Assembly (NCBI RefSeq): GCF_938040765.1
Contig: NZ_CALIAA010000130.1
Location: 1-15,199 of the forward strand
Direction of reading: 5' to 3'
Length of the DNA: 15,199 bases
Source: an uncultured Fretibacterium sp.
GTDB taxonomy: Bacteria > Synergistota > Synergistia > Synergistales > Aminobacteriaceae
Shown one piece after another: positions 5,740 through 13,901 of this stretch (its first letter is position 1; each line of letters begins with the position of its first letter). The notes under the pieces were generated by a model. That model was not told the DNA's origin. It ran no database searches and was given only the letters and a program-made list of their open reading frames with translations. The position numbers were made by a program, and so were the translations under genes.

Positions 5740-6824
5740 TTGAACTCCCCCTCCCTCAGCTTCAGGGGGCAGGACATCGCCACCGTCGCCCCCTCGCCCG
5801 GGACGGACACGATCCGGACGCTGCCGCCGATGGCCTGAAGGCGTTCGCGGATGCTGAAGAGCCCGAAGCCCTTGGCGGCCCTGGCGAGCGCGGCGTCCTC
5901 CAGGCTGAAGGCGGGGTCGAACCCGTGTCCGTCGTCCTCGACGGCGACCATGATCCTGCCGGGACCGCGGTTGACGATGATGGTGACCCGGCTTGCCCCG
6001 GAGTGCTTGATCGCGTTGAGCATCAGCTCGCGCGTCATGCGGTAGAGGATGATGCAGATGGCGTCGTCGGCATTGAACTCCCCGATGGTGCCGCGGGAGC
6101 GCAGGCCCCATTCGATGCCCTGAGGCTCCAGCAGGGACTTCGCCAGCGCCTCGAGCGCCGGGTTGAGCCCCACCTCCTTGAGGACGGGCGGGCTCAGCTC
6201 GAAGATCAGGCTGCGGCTCTGGGAGATGAGCCGTTCCGCCGCCGCCGCCAGGCGTTCGATCTCCCTGCGGACGGAGGGCGCCAGGTCGTCCTCCATGAGC
6301 CTGCGGAGCGTCTTGAGCTGTGCGACGAGCTCGTAGCCGATGCGGTCGTGGATGTCCGCGGCGATCGCCCGCCGCGTGTTCTCCTCGCTGAGCGTCAGCT
6401 GGGCGGCCAGCGCGCGCAGCTCCTCCTGCTTGTCCTTGAGCGCGTCGTTCGAGAGCTTCCAGTCCGTCTTGTCCATGAAGATCACCGCGGCCCGCCTCCG
6501 CGGCAGAGGAAAGGCGATCGCCTCGAGGTAGCTGCCGGCGTCGCGGCTCTCGCCCTCGCAGTGCACCGTGTGCCCCAGCCGGATGCAGTCGACGATGATC
6601 CTCGGCCAGCATGCCTCGGACCTCGGCCACACGTCGAGGAAGTTGCGCCCTACGATGTCCCGCTTCCGCACCCTCATCACGCGCTCGTAGGCCGGGTTGA
6701 CGTCGACGTAAAAGATCCTGTCGGCGCTCAGGACGCTTCGAACATCGCCCTCGACATGATAAAGGGCGATGGGGTTGAATACCCTTTCAAAAAAGATCTG
6801 ATACGAAAACTGGTCTTTCCCCAT
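5736..6824 (-). CDS. Cytoplasmic PAS-domain sensor histidine kinase (HisKA_3 / NarX-DegS class)
   Basis: This 362-residue sensor kinase has no transmembrane segment or signal peptide, so it senses an internal signal. An N-terminal PAS-like domain (about 10-120, with FFERVFNPIALYHV and VDVNPAYERVM) is followed by a short helix. Then comes a HisKA_3 dimerisation domain with phospho-acceptor His159 in AAD-IHDRIGYEL. The HATPase domain shows the N-box ELMLNAIKHS (266-275), DDGHGF (297-302) and GFGLFSIRERL (319-329). ATG 6824 has AGAGGGG 8 bases upstream. The gene overlaps the response regulator by 4 bases and follows the chemoreceptor by about 140 bases on the same strand. I see no heme- or flavin-binding signature in the PAS domain that would name its ligand. 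Confidence 0.92.
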   Translation of the reverse strand: MGKDQFSYQIFFERVFNPIALYHVEGDVRSVLSADRIFYVDVNPAYERVMRVRKRDIVGRNFLDVWPRSEACWPRIIVDCIRLGHTVHCEGESRDAGSYLEAIAFPLPRRRAAVIFMDKTDWKLSNDALKDKQEELRALAAQLTLSEENTRRAIAADIHDRIGYELVAQLKTLRRLMEDDLAPSVRREIERLAAAAERLISQSRSLIFELSPPVLKEVGLNPALEALAKSLLEPQGIEWGLRSRGTIGEFNADDAICIILYRMTRELMLNAIKHSGASRVTIIVNRGPGRIMVAVEDDGHGFDPAFSLEDAALARAAKGFGLFSIRERLQAIGGSVRIVSVPGEGATVAMSCPLKLREGEFK

Positions 6825-6962
6825 TCCTGAAACCCCTCTTGTCGAAACTCCATGGTCGCACCCCCGGAATTTCGAGAGCCCCGAGCGGGATCGGGCACGT
6901 ATCCGCGATGAGGAAGAACAGGATTTCCCGGTCCGAGCCCACGTTCTGCTTCATCGTCGCCT

Positions 6963-9005
6963 TTATTCCTTCGCGGGGAGGATGCCCGTCCCTCCCGCGT
7001 CGAGGACGAAGCGCCCGACGATGCTCTGGAGCTTCTCGGACGTCTCCGCCATGCGCTGCGCCTCGCCCGCGATCGACTCCGCCGCCTGCGTCGTCTCCCT
7101 CGTAGCGGTCCCCACGCTCTGGCCGGAGGCCACCGTCCGGTCCGTCGTCTCCGCCACGCGCTGGATGGAATGGCTCATCTCCGAGCTGGACGCCGCCTGT
7201 TCCTCCGACACCGCCGCTATGCTCTGGATCGACTCCGTCAGCCTGCCCAGAGCCCTGAGCGCGTCGTCGAGCTTCTTCTGCGTCTCGACGGTCTTCTTCG
7301 TCGTCTCGCTCAGCAGCGTGCCGGTCCTCTCCGTCGCCTCGATCGAACTTCCGGAGCTCTCCTGGAGCTCCGTGATGAGGCTGTTGACCTGCGAGGCCGC
7401 CCGTGCCGACTCCTCGGCCAGCTTGCGCACCTCCTCGGCCACCACGGCGAACCCGCGCCCGGCCTCGCCCGCACGCGCCGCCTCGATCGCCGCGTTCAGC
7501 GCCAGCAGGTTCGTCTGGTCGGCGATGGAGGTGATGGTGGACACGAACCCCGCGATGGACTCCACGGATTCCTCCAGACCGCGCAGCCGCCGGATGCTCT
7601 GGACGGAGACCTCCCCGGCGTTTCGGATGTTCTCGAGGGCCTCGTTCAATTCCCTGAAGGAGCTCTCGGACTTCTCCGTGACCTGTGCCGCCCCCTCGGC
7701 CCCGTTCGTGGCGGCCTGAGCGGACGCCTGGGCTCCCGATGCGATCTCCTCGATGGAGTCGTTCGCGGCCTGGAGCGCCGAGGCGTTGTCCTCCATCATG
7801 TGCAGGATGCGCTCCATCGAGGCGGAGACCTCCTCCATGGAGGCGAGCGTCTCCTCCGACAGGGCCGCGAGCGTCTCGGACTGGCGGGCCGTGTCGTTTG
7901 CCGCGGAGCGGATGTCCGTCATGCTCTCCCTCAGGGAGGCGACGGTGGAGTTCAGCTTCCGGGCGACGTGGGCCAGCTCGTCCCTGCCGGAGTCGTCGTA
8001 GCGGACGGTGAGGTCTCCGGCGCCCAGGCGTTCGGTGGAGTCCTGGATACCGCGTACGCTGCGGGTCAGGCCGCGGTTGACGAGCAGGATGACGAGGCCG
8101 ATGACGACGAGGGCCACGGCGGCGATGACGACAAGAAGGAACGTGAGAGAGCTGACGCGGGTCCGGATCTCACTTGCGGGATAGGCGACGGCCAGGAAAA
8201 AACCCGTCCCGGTGGGGGTGAAGAACGCCTTGGTCTCCATGCCGCCGTAAACGTACTCCTGTGCACCCGTCTCTCCGCGGATCATCCTCTGCGCTGCCTC
8301 CCTGAGGGCCTCGGGGATCTGGGGATCGGTGGTCATGTCGACCTTCATGATGTCCTCCGGATGGGGACCGGACAGCATCAGACCGCTCTTCAGCAGAAGG
8401 AATCCGTACCCCCTGTCGAGGATCTGGAGGTGGTTCACGAGATCGTGGAGCCCGTCCAGAAGGATATCGCCGCCCATGACGCCCAGCAGCCTGCCGCCGT
8501 CGTCGTAAACGGCCCTCGACACCGAGAGGACCGTGTCCTGAACCTCATCGTCGACATAGGGATCGGAGAGCACGACCCTGCCCTTGCCCTCGACGGCCTT
8601 CCGGTACCAGTCCCGGGTTCGGGCATCGTAGCCCTCGGGCTCCTGCCAGGCGCTGGCGTCCGACATCCTCCCCGTGGACTCCAGACCGAAATAAAGCGCC
8701 CTGAGCCCGTGCGACCGGCCGACCTGTAAAAGCCCCTTCAGGAAGTCCTCGATGCTTCCCTCCTCGTCGACGCCCTTTTGCACCCAGTTCTGCTGCACGA
8801 CCTCGGCACAGGTGTCGAGGACGGAGAAGGCGGTGTCGAAGCGTTCGTCGATGGCCTTGGCGGATGCCCTGACGGTATCCATCCCCGCGGCGTCCACCAG
8901 GTTCACGATGGCCGATCTGCCCCGGAAATAGGTGATGGCCGTCATGGCGGCGATCACGAACAGGACGAAGAAGAGCATCAGGTAGAGCTTCTTGCGAATC
9001 GTCAT
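6963..9005 (-). CDS. Methyl-accepting chemotaxis protein with dCache amino-acid-sensing domain
   Basis: This is a 680-residue transmembrane chemoreceptor. The order is TM1 (about 8-26), a periplasmic double-Cache domain (about 30-285), TM2 (about 286-309), HAMP (about 310-365), and a cytoplasmic coiled-coil signalling domain with the conserved hairpin tip (DQTNLLALNAAIEAARAGE, then GRGFAVVAEEVRKLA). The sensor domain carries Tyr126, Arg131, Trp133, Tyr134, Tyr150, Asp152 and Asp180. Their spacing fits the amino-acid-binding dCache motif described for PctA-type receptors, so amino acids are the likely ligands. No C-terminal CheR/CheB pentapeptide is present. ATG 9005 starts a typical basic-then-hydrophobic N-terminus. 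Its ribosome binding site is weak (AAAGGA, 14 bases away). ATG 9077 would add 24 polar residues and lacks a ribosome binding site. Confidence 0.94.
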   Translation of the reverse strand: MTIRKKLYLMLFFVLFVIAAMTAITYFRGRSAIVNLVDAAGMDTVRASAKAIDERFDTAFSVLDTCAEVVQQNWVQKGVDEEGSIEDFLKGLLQVGRSHGLRALYFGLESTGRMSDASAWQEPEGYDARTRDWYRKAVEGKGRVVLSDPYVDDEVQDTVLSVSRAVYDDGGRLLGVMGGDILLDGLHDLVNHLQILDRGYGFLLLKSGLMLSGPHPEDIMKVDMTTDPQIPEALREAAQRMIRGETGAQEYVYGGMETKAFFTPTGTGFFLAVAYPASEIRTRVSSLTFLLVVIAAVALVVIGLVILLVNRGLTRSVRGIQDSTERLGAGDLTVRYDDSGRDELAHVARKLNSTVASLRESMTDIRSAANDTARQSETLAALSEETLASMEEVSASMERILHMMEDNASALQAANDSIEEIASGAQASAQAATNGAEGAAQVTEKSESSFRELNEALENIRNAGEVSVQSIRRLRGLEESVESIAGFVSTITSIADQTNLLALNAAIEAARAGEAGRGFAVVAEEVRKLAEESARAASQVNSLITELQESSGSSIEATERTGTLLSETTKKTVETQKKLDDALRALGRLTESIQSIAAVSEEQAASSSEMSHSIQRVAETTDRTVASGQSVGTATRETTQAAESIAGEAQRMAETSEKLQSIVGRFVLDAGGTGILPAKE

Positions 9006-9114
9006 TTTGGAACCATCAATCCTTTCAGCCTGTCGATCTTTATGTTTAGCGGATATTTTACCGGCCCGGGCTCCCATGGTACGGCGTTTCCCGGTTCATG
9101 CGGACGAGACGGCG

Positions 9115-10080
9115 TCAGCCCCTCACCAGGTTCGGCGGTTCCCTGCCCTCGAGCGCCGCGGCGATGTTCCGGACCACGACGAGCCCCATGTTGGTGCGCG
9201 TCTCCACGGTGGCGCTGCCGATATGGGGCGTCATGACCACGTTGTCCAGAGCCTTCAGCCCCGGTTCGGGGTTCGGCTCGTTCTCGAACACGTCGAGCCC
9301 CGCGCCCCGGATCGTGCGGGCCTCCAGTGCCCTGGCGAGGGCCTTCTCGTCGACGACCGGTCCGCGCGACGTGTTGATCAGGATCGCACTGGGCTTCATG
9401 AGCCCCAGTTCGCGCTCCCCGATCAGATGATGCGTCTCGGGCGTCAGGGGAACGTGAATGGAGACGAAATCCGAATCCCTCAGAAGCTCGTCCAGCGCGG
9501 CGAAGCGTCCGCCCGTCTCCGCCTCGAACTCCGGGGAGGGGCGGCGCCCCGAGTACAGGACCTTCATGCCGAACCCGCGGCTCTTGAGCGCGAAGTTCCG
9601 TCCGATGCGTCCCGCGCCGACCACGCCCAGGGTCCGGCCCGTGATGTCGGCGCCCAGCATGAACTCGGGCTGCCAGCTGAAGGTCCCGGAGCGCATCAGC
9701 CGGTCTCCCTCCGCCACGCGCCGCGCCGCCGCAAAGAGAAGGGCCCAGGCCATGTCCGCCGTCGCATCGTTCAGGACGTCCGGCGTGTTCGTCACCCAGA
9801 CCCCCCGTTTTCGCGCCTCGGGAACGTCGATGTTGTTGTAGCCCACCCCGTAGTTGGCGAACAGGCGGCACTGCGGTCCCGCCGCGTCGAAGACCTCCGC
9901 GTCGATGCGGTCGTTCAGGAGGCACAGCACGGCGTCCCGTCCGCGCACCCCCCGGAGCAGCTCCTCCCGCGTCGCCGGGCGCGGCTCGGCGTTGACCTTG
10001 AAGTCGCAGATCTCCTTCAGTTTCTCCATGACCGGATGCGGCAGCAGCCGCGAGACGTAAACGTTGCCCTTCCGATTCAT
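9115..10080 (-). CDS. D-isomer-specific 2-hydroxyacid dehydrogenase (glyoxylate/hydroxypyruvate reductase-like)
   Basis: This is a cytoplasmic NAD(P)-dependent oxidoreductase that interconverts a 2-oxoacid and a D-2-hydroxyacid. The 321 residues show the split catalytic domain at both ends and the dinucleotide-binding motif GAGRIG (155-160). The catalytic triad is Arg239 (INTSRG), Glu268 (DVFENEP) and His286 (TPHIGSAT). NYGVGYNNIDV (76-86) is the substrate-loop signature of the glyoxylate reductase-like branch. ATG 10080 has GGAGGG 6 bases upstream. It is the first gene of a minus-strand series and may be co-transcribed with the chemoreceptor 109 bases downstream. The substrate is not decided by sequence: glyoxylate, hydroxypyruvate or an amino-acid-derived 2-oxoacid are all possible. 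Phosphoglycerate dehydrogenase is unlikely because the C-terminal regulatory domain is absent. Confidence 0.9.
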   Translation of the reverse strand: MNRKGNVYVSRLLPHPVMEKLKEICDFKVNAEPRPATREELLRGVRGRDAVLCLLNDRIDAEVFDAAGPQCRLFANYGVGYNNIDVPEARKRGVWVTNTPDVLNDATADMAWALLFAAARRVAEGDRLMRSGTFSWQPEFMLGADITGRTLGVVGAGRIGRNFALKSRGFGMKVLYSGRRPSPEFEAETGGRFAALDELLRDSDFVSIHVPLTPETHHLIGERELGLMKPSAILINTSRGPVVDEKALARALEARTIRGAGLDVFENEPNPEPGLKALDNVVMTPHIGSATVETRTNMGLVVVRNIAAALEGREPPNLVRG

Positions 10081-10177
10081 GACCGTCCCTCCATCTCTAT
10101 ATTTTTCAGGAACATGTTTCTCGAAAAAACGGCTTCCGGCGGAGTGCGGGGCCCACCCGTGCCCCCGTATCTCTAGT

Positions 10178-10183
10178 ATTATA
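10178..10183 (-). promoter_or_regulatory. -10 element upstream of the hydroxyacid dehydrogenase gene
   Basis: The minus strand reads TATAAT about 98 bases before the dehydrogenase start. The -35 region at 17 bases (GGATCG) is poor. The hexamer stands out in an otherwise GC-rich stretch, so a start site near 10171 is likely, leaving a leader of about 90 bases. Confidence 0.42.
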
Positions 10184-10255
10184 GTCCGTTCGCGTCCGGG
10201 CGATCCCTTTGTATTTTACGTTAAAGTACCCTCCTTCGTTCAATCCGCACGTCCT

Positions 10256-10261
10256 TATAAT
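10256..10261 (+). promoter_or_regulatory. -10 element upstream of dxs
   Basis: A perfect TATAAT on the plus strand, about 68 bases before the dxs ATG, with no convincing -35 (CCTTCG at 17 bases). Together with the minus-strand TATAAT at 10178-10183 it gives a divergent promoter pair in the 249-base gap between the dehydrogenase and dxs genes; I see no gene in that gap. Confidence 0.45.
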
Positions 10262-10329
10262 GAACTCATGCCGTCGGACCGCCTGGGGACTTCCCGGCGG
10301 CAAAAACGACTTTGGAGACGCACAACGAC

Positions 10330-12192
10330 ATGAAATTTCTGACTGCGGGGTTCCGGCGCGAGGACCTTCTGCGCATCGCGCCCGGGGACCTTCCCATCCT
10401 GGCCGGGGAGGTCCGCGAGCGCATCATCGAGACGGTGAGGGAGAACGGCGGGCACCTGGGCTCCTCGCTGGGCGCCGTGGAGCTGACCATGGCGCTGCTG
10501 CGGAGGTTCGATCCGCTTCACGACCGCATCGTCTTCGACGTGGGGCACCAGGTCTACCCCTACAAGCTCCTCACGGACCGGGCGGACCGCTTCGACACGC
10601 TCCGCCTCAAGGACGGGATCTGCGGCTTCCCCCGCCGTTCCGAGAGCCCCTGCGACCACTTCAACACGGGGCACAGCAGCACGTCCGTCTCCGCGGCCCT
10701 CGGCTACGCCAAGGCGCGCGACCTGCTGGGGCAGGACCACCACGTCGTGGCCTTCACCGGCGACGCCGCGCTCATCAACGGACTGGCCTTCGAGGCCCTG
10801 AACCACGTCAAGGAGACCAAGACCCGCCTCATCATCGTTCTGAACGACAACAAGCACTCCATCAGCCCCCGCGTCGGAGGGTTCGCCACCATGCTGGCGC
10901 GTCTCTCGGCCAGCACGTCCTACAACCGGATCAAGGCGGCCATCAAGGAGTGCTGCCGGGCGCTGCCCGCCGGGGAGGCCCTTCAGCGCCGCCTCGAGGG
11001 CATCCACGACCAGATCAAGGCCCTGGTGAAGCCCGCCAACATCTTCGATGACCTGGACATCAACTACTGGGGCCCCTTCGACGGGCACGACATCCAGGCC
11101 TGCGAGATGATCTTCGAGCTGGCCAAGGGCTACGACCGTCCCGTCCTCCTTCACTTCAACACGGTCAAGGGCAGGGGGATGCCCGAGGCCGAGGAGAACC
11201 CCACGAAGTACCATCAAATGTCGCCCCGTTCCGAGTCGGAGCGCCCCAAGGCGCGGACCTGGAGCGAGGCCGCGTCCTCCGTGACGGAGCAGCTGGCGAA
11301 GGCCGATCCGCGCATCGTCTGCCTCACCGCCGCCATGGCGACGGGCGTGAAGCTGGAGCACTTCCGCTCCGAGTTCCCCGATCGTTTTTTCGACGTCGGG
11401 ATCGCCGAGAGCCACATGCTGACCCTGGCCGCGGGGATGGCCGCCGGGGGGATGAGGCCCTGGGTCTTCATCTACTCCACCTTCCTCCAGCGCGCCATGG
11501 ACCAGCTGACCCACGACATCGCCCTCCAGGACCTGCCGGTCGTCCTCATGGTCGACCGCGCCGGGCTGGTGGGATCGGACGGGGACACGCACCAGGGGCT
11601 GCTCGACGTTTCCTGGTCCCGCGCCATCCCGAATCTGGAGGTGTACGCCCCCTCCGACGAGGCTTCCCTGCGCCAGATGATGGCCCACGCCGCGAGCCGG
11701 AGCGGCCCCACCCTCATCCGCTACCCGCGCGGCTCCCTGCCCATCCGGAACGACCTCTTCTCCGGACGGGAACCGCTGGGGACGGTGCAGCTCCGCAGCG
11801 GCACGGGCTGGGCCCTCATGGGGCACGGCGTCGCCGTTCACATCCTTCTGGACGTCCACGAGCGGGCCCGGGCCTCGGGGCTCTCCGAGCCCGCCGTGTT
11901 CGATATCCGGCGGCTCAAGCCGCTGGACGCGGAGTTCCTGGACGAGGCCCTGAAGCGCTATCCGATGGTGGCGGTGGCGGAGGAGAACTATCTTGACGGC
12001 GGGGTCGGCGAGGCGGTAGCGGCGAGGATCGCGGAGGGCGGGCACCCGACGCTCCTGCGGCGCTTCGGGGTCCCCGACGTCTGCGTCTCGCACGCGACGA
12101 TCCCCGAACAGAGGGAGCTCTACGGCCTGACGGCGGAGAACATCCTTTCGGAGTGCCGGTCCGTCCTCCCCGTGCGGGCCCACACGGCCTGA
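10330..12192 (+). CDS. dxs: 1-deoxy-D-xylulose-5-phosphate synthase
   Basis: This is the first enzyme of the non-mevalonate isoprenoid pathway: thiamine-diphosphate-dependent condensation of pyruvate and glyceraldehyde 3-phosphate to DXP with loss of CO2. The 620 residues match the family length and order. The N-terminal domain has HLGSSLGAVELT, DVGHQVYPYKLLT and FNTGHSSTSVSAALG. The TPP/metal motif runs from GDAAL (144-148) to NDN (172-174), and the central pyrimidine domain has GIAESHMLTLAAGMA and SDGDTHQG. A transketolase C-terminal domain follows (FDIRRLKPLD). The TPP motif GDAALINGLAFEALN differs from the common GDGA(L/M)-(S/T)GG form, but the metal-ligand Asp and Asn remain. ATG 10330 has GGAG 12 bases upstream; an in-frame TTG at 10312 has no ribosome binding site. 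tlyA follows after 17 bases. Confidence 0.96.
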   Translation: MKFLTAGFRREDLLRIAPGDLPILAGEVRERIIETVRENGGHLGSSLGAVELTMALLRRFDPLHDRIVFDVGHQVYPYKLLTDRADRFDTLRLKDGICGFPRRSESPCDHFNTGHSSTSVSAALGYAKARDLLGQDHHVVAFTGDAALINGLAFEALNHVKETKTRLIIVLNDNKHSISPRVGGFATMLARLSASTSYNRIKAAIKECCRALPAGEALQRRLEGIHDQIKALVKPANIFDDLDINYWGPFDGHDIQACEMIFELAKGYDRPVLLHFNTVKGRGMPEAEENPTKYHQMSPRSESERPKARTWSEAASSVTEQLAKADPRIVCLTAAMATGVKLEHFRSEFPDRFFDVGIAESHMLTLAAGMAAGGMRPWVFIYSTFLQRAMDQLTHDIALQDLPVVLMVDRAGLVGSDGDTHQGLLDVSWSRAIPNLEVYAPSDEASLRQMMAHAASRSGPTLIRYPRGSLPIRNDLFSGREPLGTVQLRSGTGWALMGHGVAVHILLDVHERARASGLSEPAVFDIRRLKPLDAEFLDEALKRYPMVAVAEENYLDGGVGEAVAARIAEGGHPTLLRRFGVPDVCVSHATIPEQRELYGLTAENILSECRSVLPVRAHTA

Positions 12193-12209
12193 GGGTACGG
12201 CCCGAGAGG

Positions 12210-13028
12210 ATGCCCCGAAAGGAACGCCTGGACAAGCTGCTGGTGGACCGCGGCCTGGCCGAGACGCGGAACCGGGCCCAGGCGCTGATCATGGCCGGGA
12301 AGGTTCGGGCCGACGGCGCGGTCGTGACCAAGGCTGGGACCCCCCTGTCCCCGGAGTGCCGTCTGGAGGTGGAGGAGGGGCGGCGCTGGGCCAGCCGCGG
12401 CGCCCACAAGCTGCTGAGGGCCTTCGAGGTCTTTCCTCTGGACGCGGACGGCCGCGTCTGTGCCGATATCGGCGCCTCCACCGGGGGGTTCACGGACGTC
12501 CTTTTGGACCGTGGCGCGCGGAGGGTCTACGCCGTGGACGTCGGGTACGGCCAGCTGCTTTGGCGCCTGGCCTCCGACCCACGCGTCGCCGTCATGGACC
12601 GGACGAACGCCCGGAACCTGACCTCCGCCGACTTCGACGAGCCGGTCAGCCTCGCCGTCTGCGACGCCTCCTTCATCTCCCTGACCCTCATCCTTCCGGC
12701 GATCGACGCGTTTCTGTCCGCGGACGGATCGGCCCTGGTCCTCGTCAAGCCTCAGTTCGAGGCGGGCCGCGAGCGTCTGGGGCGGGGCGGCGTGGTGCGG
12801 GACCCCGCGGTCCATGCCGCGGTCCTGGACGAGGTGACGGACTTCATCGTACGGCGTACGCGGTTCTTCGTCGCGGGGCTGACCTGGTCCCCCATCCTGG
12901 GGCCCGAGGGGAACATGGAGTTTCTCTGCTGGCTGACGCGGGAGCCCCGAGAGCTCTTCGTCGATATCGGGACGCTGGTCGGGGAGGCCCACCGGGCCCT
13001 TCACCCGGGCCGGGCGTCCGCGGGATGA
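12210..13028 (+). CDS. tlyA: TlyA-family rRNA (cytidine-2'-O)-methyltransferase
   Basis: This is an S-adenosylmethionine-dependent rRNA 2'-O-methyltransferase; the family methylates cytidines in 16S and/or 23S rRNA and was formerly described as hemolysin TlyA. The 272 residues include an N-terminal S4 RNA-binding domain (about 4-60, RLDKLLVDRGLAETRNRAQ). The FtsJ-like Rossmann domain has SAM motif ADIGASTGGFTD (85-96). The K-D-K-E catalytic tetrad is visible as Lys67 (SRGAHKLL), Asp152 (CDASF), Lys180 (LVKPQFEAG) and Glu237 (GPEGNMEF). ATG 12210 fits the family N-terminus; the frame is open further upstream into dxs, but that part is a shadow. The 17-base gap to dxs and the same strand indicate co-transcription, a pairing common in bacteria. 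A tandem hairpin lies 25 bases after the stop. Confidence 0.95.
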   Translation: MPRKERLDKLLVDRGLAETRNRAQALIMAGKVRADGAVVTKAGTPLSPECRLEVEEGRRWASRGAHKLLRAFEVFPLDADGRVCADIGASTGGFTDVLLDRGARRVYAVDVGYGQLLWRLASDPRVAVMDRTNARNLTSADFDEPVSLAVCDASFISLTLILPAIDAFLSADGSALVLVKPQFEAGRERLGRGGVVRDPAVHAAVLDEVTDFIVRRTRFFVAGLTWSPILGPEGNMEFLCWLTREPRELFVDIGTLVGEAHRALHPGRASAG

Positions 13029-13052
13029 GGACGTGTTATACGGAATGGGATT

Positions 13053-13074
13053 CCAAAGGGACGAGTCCCTTTGG
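13053..13074. repeat. Long perfect inverted repeat, first of two adjacent hairpins
   Basis: CCAAAGGGAC (13053-13062) is an exact inverse complement of 13065-13074 with two bases between, so about nine pairs with a CGAG loop can form. It sits 25 bases after tlyA and is followed at once by a second GC-rich hairpin with a T-rich tail. The pair looks like a modular intergenic element of the kind repeated in some genomes; only one copy is in the window. Confidence 0.6.
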
Positions 13075-13080
13075 TGGGGT

Positions 13081-13118
13081 TCGGGGCGACGCCCCGAGTT
13101 TTATCGTTTTTGTTTTTA
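13081..13118 (+). terminator. Intrinsic terminator between tlyA and larB
   Basis: TCGGGGC (13081-13087) pairs with GCCCCGA (13091-13097) around a GAC loop, followed by TTTT and then further T-rich sequence to 13118. This is the clearest conventional terminator in the window and should end the dxs-tlyA transcript, so larB probably has its own promoter or relies on read-through. Confidence 0.78.
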
Positions 13119-13136
13119 CGGCGAGGGGTTGTCTGT

Positions 13137-13901
13137 ATGGATGAGCATCGGAACGGCGCGGAGCGAGATCGGATGGTTGGGGACGACGGTCCTTTTCGGG
13201 CGGCGGCGGGGCGGGCCTTCAGCAGGCTGGGGGAGGAGGTGAAGCTGGACACGGACCGTCCGGCGCGCACCGGATTCTCCGAGATCGTCTACTGCCCCGG
13301 CAAGAGCGACGAGCAGCTTCGGACCATCGCCCGCGCGTTTGCGGGGAGCTCCGAGAACGTGCTGTTCTCGCGCATCACGCCCGAGCAGCACGCCGTGATT
13401 GCCGCGGAGCTCCCGGATGCCGTCCACCACGGCGTGGCGCGTCTCTCCGGGCTGAGGCGCAGGCCGTCCGACCATTGCCGGGGCGTCGCCGTCGTCACCG
13501 CGGGCAGCAGCGACGTGCCCGTGGCGGAGGAGGCGGCTCTGACCGCCGAGTACATGGGCTGCGACGTGATGCGTCTCTACGACGTGGGGGTCGCGGGCCT
13601 GCACCGTCTGCTGGCCCACCTGGACTCACTGCGGTCGGCCCGTGCCATCGTCGCCGTCGCGGGGATGGAGGGGGCCCTTCCGACGGTCGTCGCGGGGCTG
13701 GTGAGCTGCCCGGTGGTCGCCGTGCCCACCAGCACGGGCTATGGGGCCAACCTGGGTGGAATCGCGCCGCTGCTGACCATGTTGAACTCCTGCGCCATGG
13801 GTGTGAGCGTCGTGAATATCGATAACGGCCTGAGCGCCGGCTATCTGGCGGCCCGCATCGTCCGCCAGATCCACGAGGCGGGGGCGGAGGCGCGGGCATG
13901 A
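13137..13901 (+). CDS. larB: LarB, nickel-pincer cofactor biosynthesis carboxylase
   Basis: LarB carries out the first step of nickel-pincer-nucleotide cofactor synthesis: carboxylation of the pyridinium ring of nicotinic acid adenine dinucleotide and hydrolysis of its phosphoanhydride, releasing AMP. The 254 residues match the family. Signatures are TGFSEIVYCPGKSDEQ (45-60), VVTAGSSDVPVAEEA (119-133, PurE-like phosphate loop), STGYGANLGG (199-208) and MLNSCAMGVSVVNIDNG (215-231). Cys219 there corresponds to the cysteine that binds substrate covalently in Lactobacillus LarB (Cys221). ATG 13137 has GAGGGG 8 bases upstream; the extra upstream codons of the open frame run into the terminator tail. 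The stop overlaps the start of the next gene (ATGA). larC, larE and larA are absent from the window. An extended -10 (TGTTATAC at 13034-13041) upstream is a weak promoter candidate. Confidence 0.92.
   Translation: MDEHRNGAERDRMVGDDGPFRAAAGRAFSRLGEEVKLDTDRPARTGFSEIVYCPGKSDEQLRTIARAFAGSSENVLFSRITPEQHAVIAAELPDAVHHGVARLSGLRRRPSDHCRGVAVVTAGSSDVPVAEEAALTAEYMGCDVMRLYDVGVAGLHRLLAHLDSLRSARAIVAVAGMEGALPTVVAGLVSCPVVAVPTSTGYGANLGGIAPLLTMLNSCAMGVSVVNIDNGLSAGYLAARIVRQIHEAGAEARA

Noticed and set aside
5740..6630. N-terminal extension of the response regulator frame through the kinase gene, suggesting a fusion.
   Set aside because: The extension is an arginine-rich shadow frame. The regulator begins at a canonical start that overlaps the kinase stop.
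6787..6954. A 55-codon minus-strand ORF between the chemoreceptor and kinase genes with AAAGG 5 bases before its ATG.
   Set aside because: It overlaps the kinase start, has no recognisable features and could be chance in GC-rich sequence. It needs conservation evidence.
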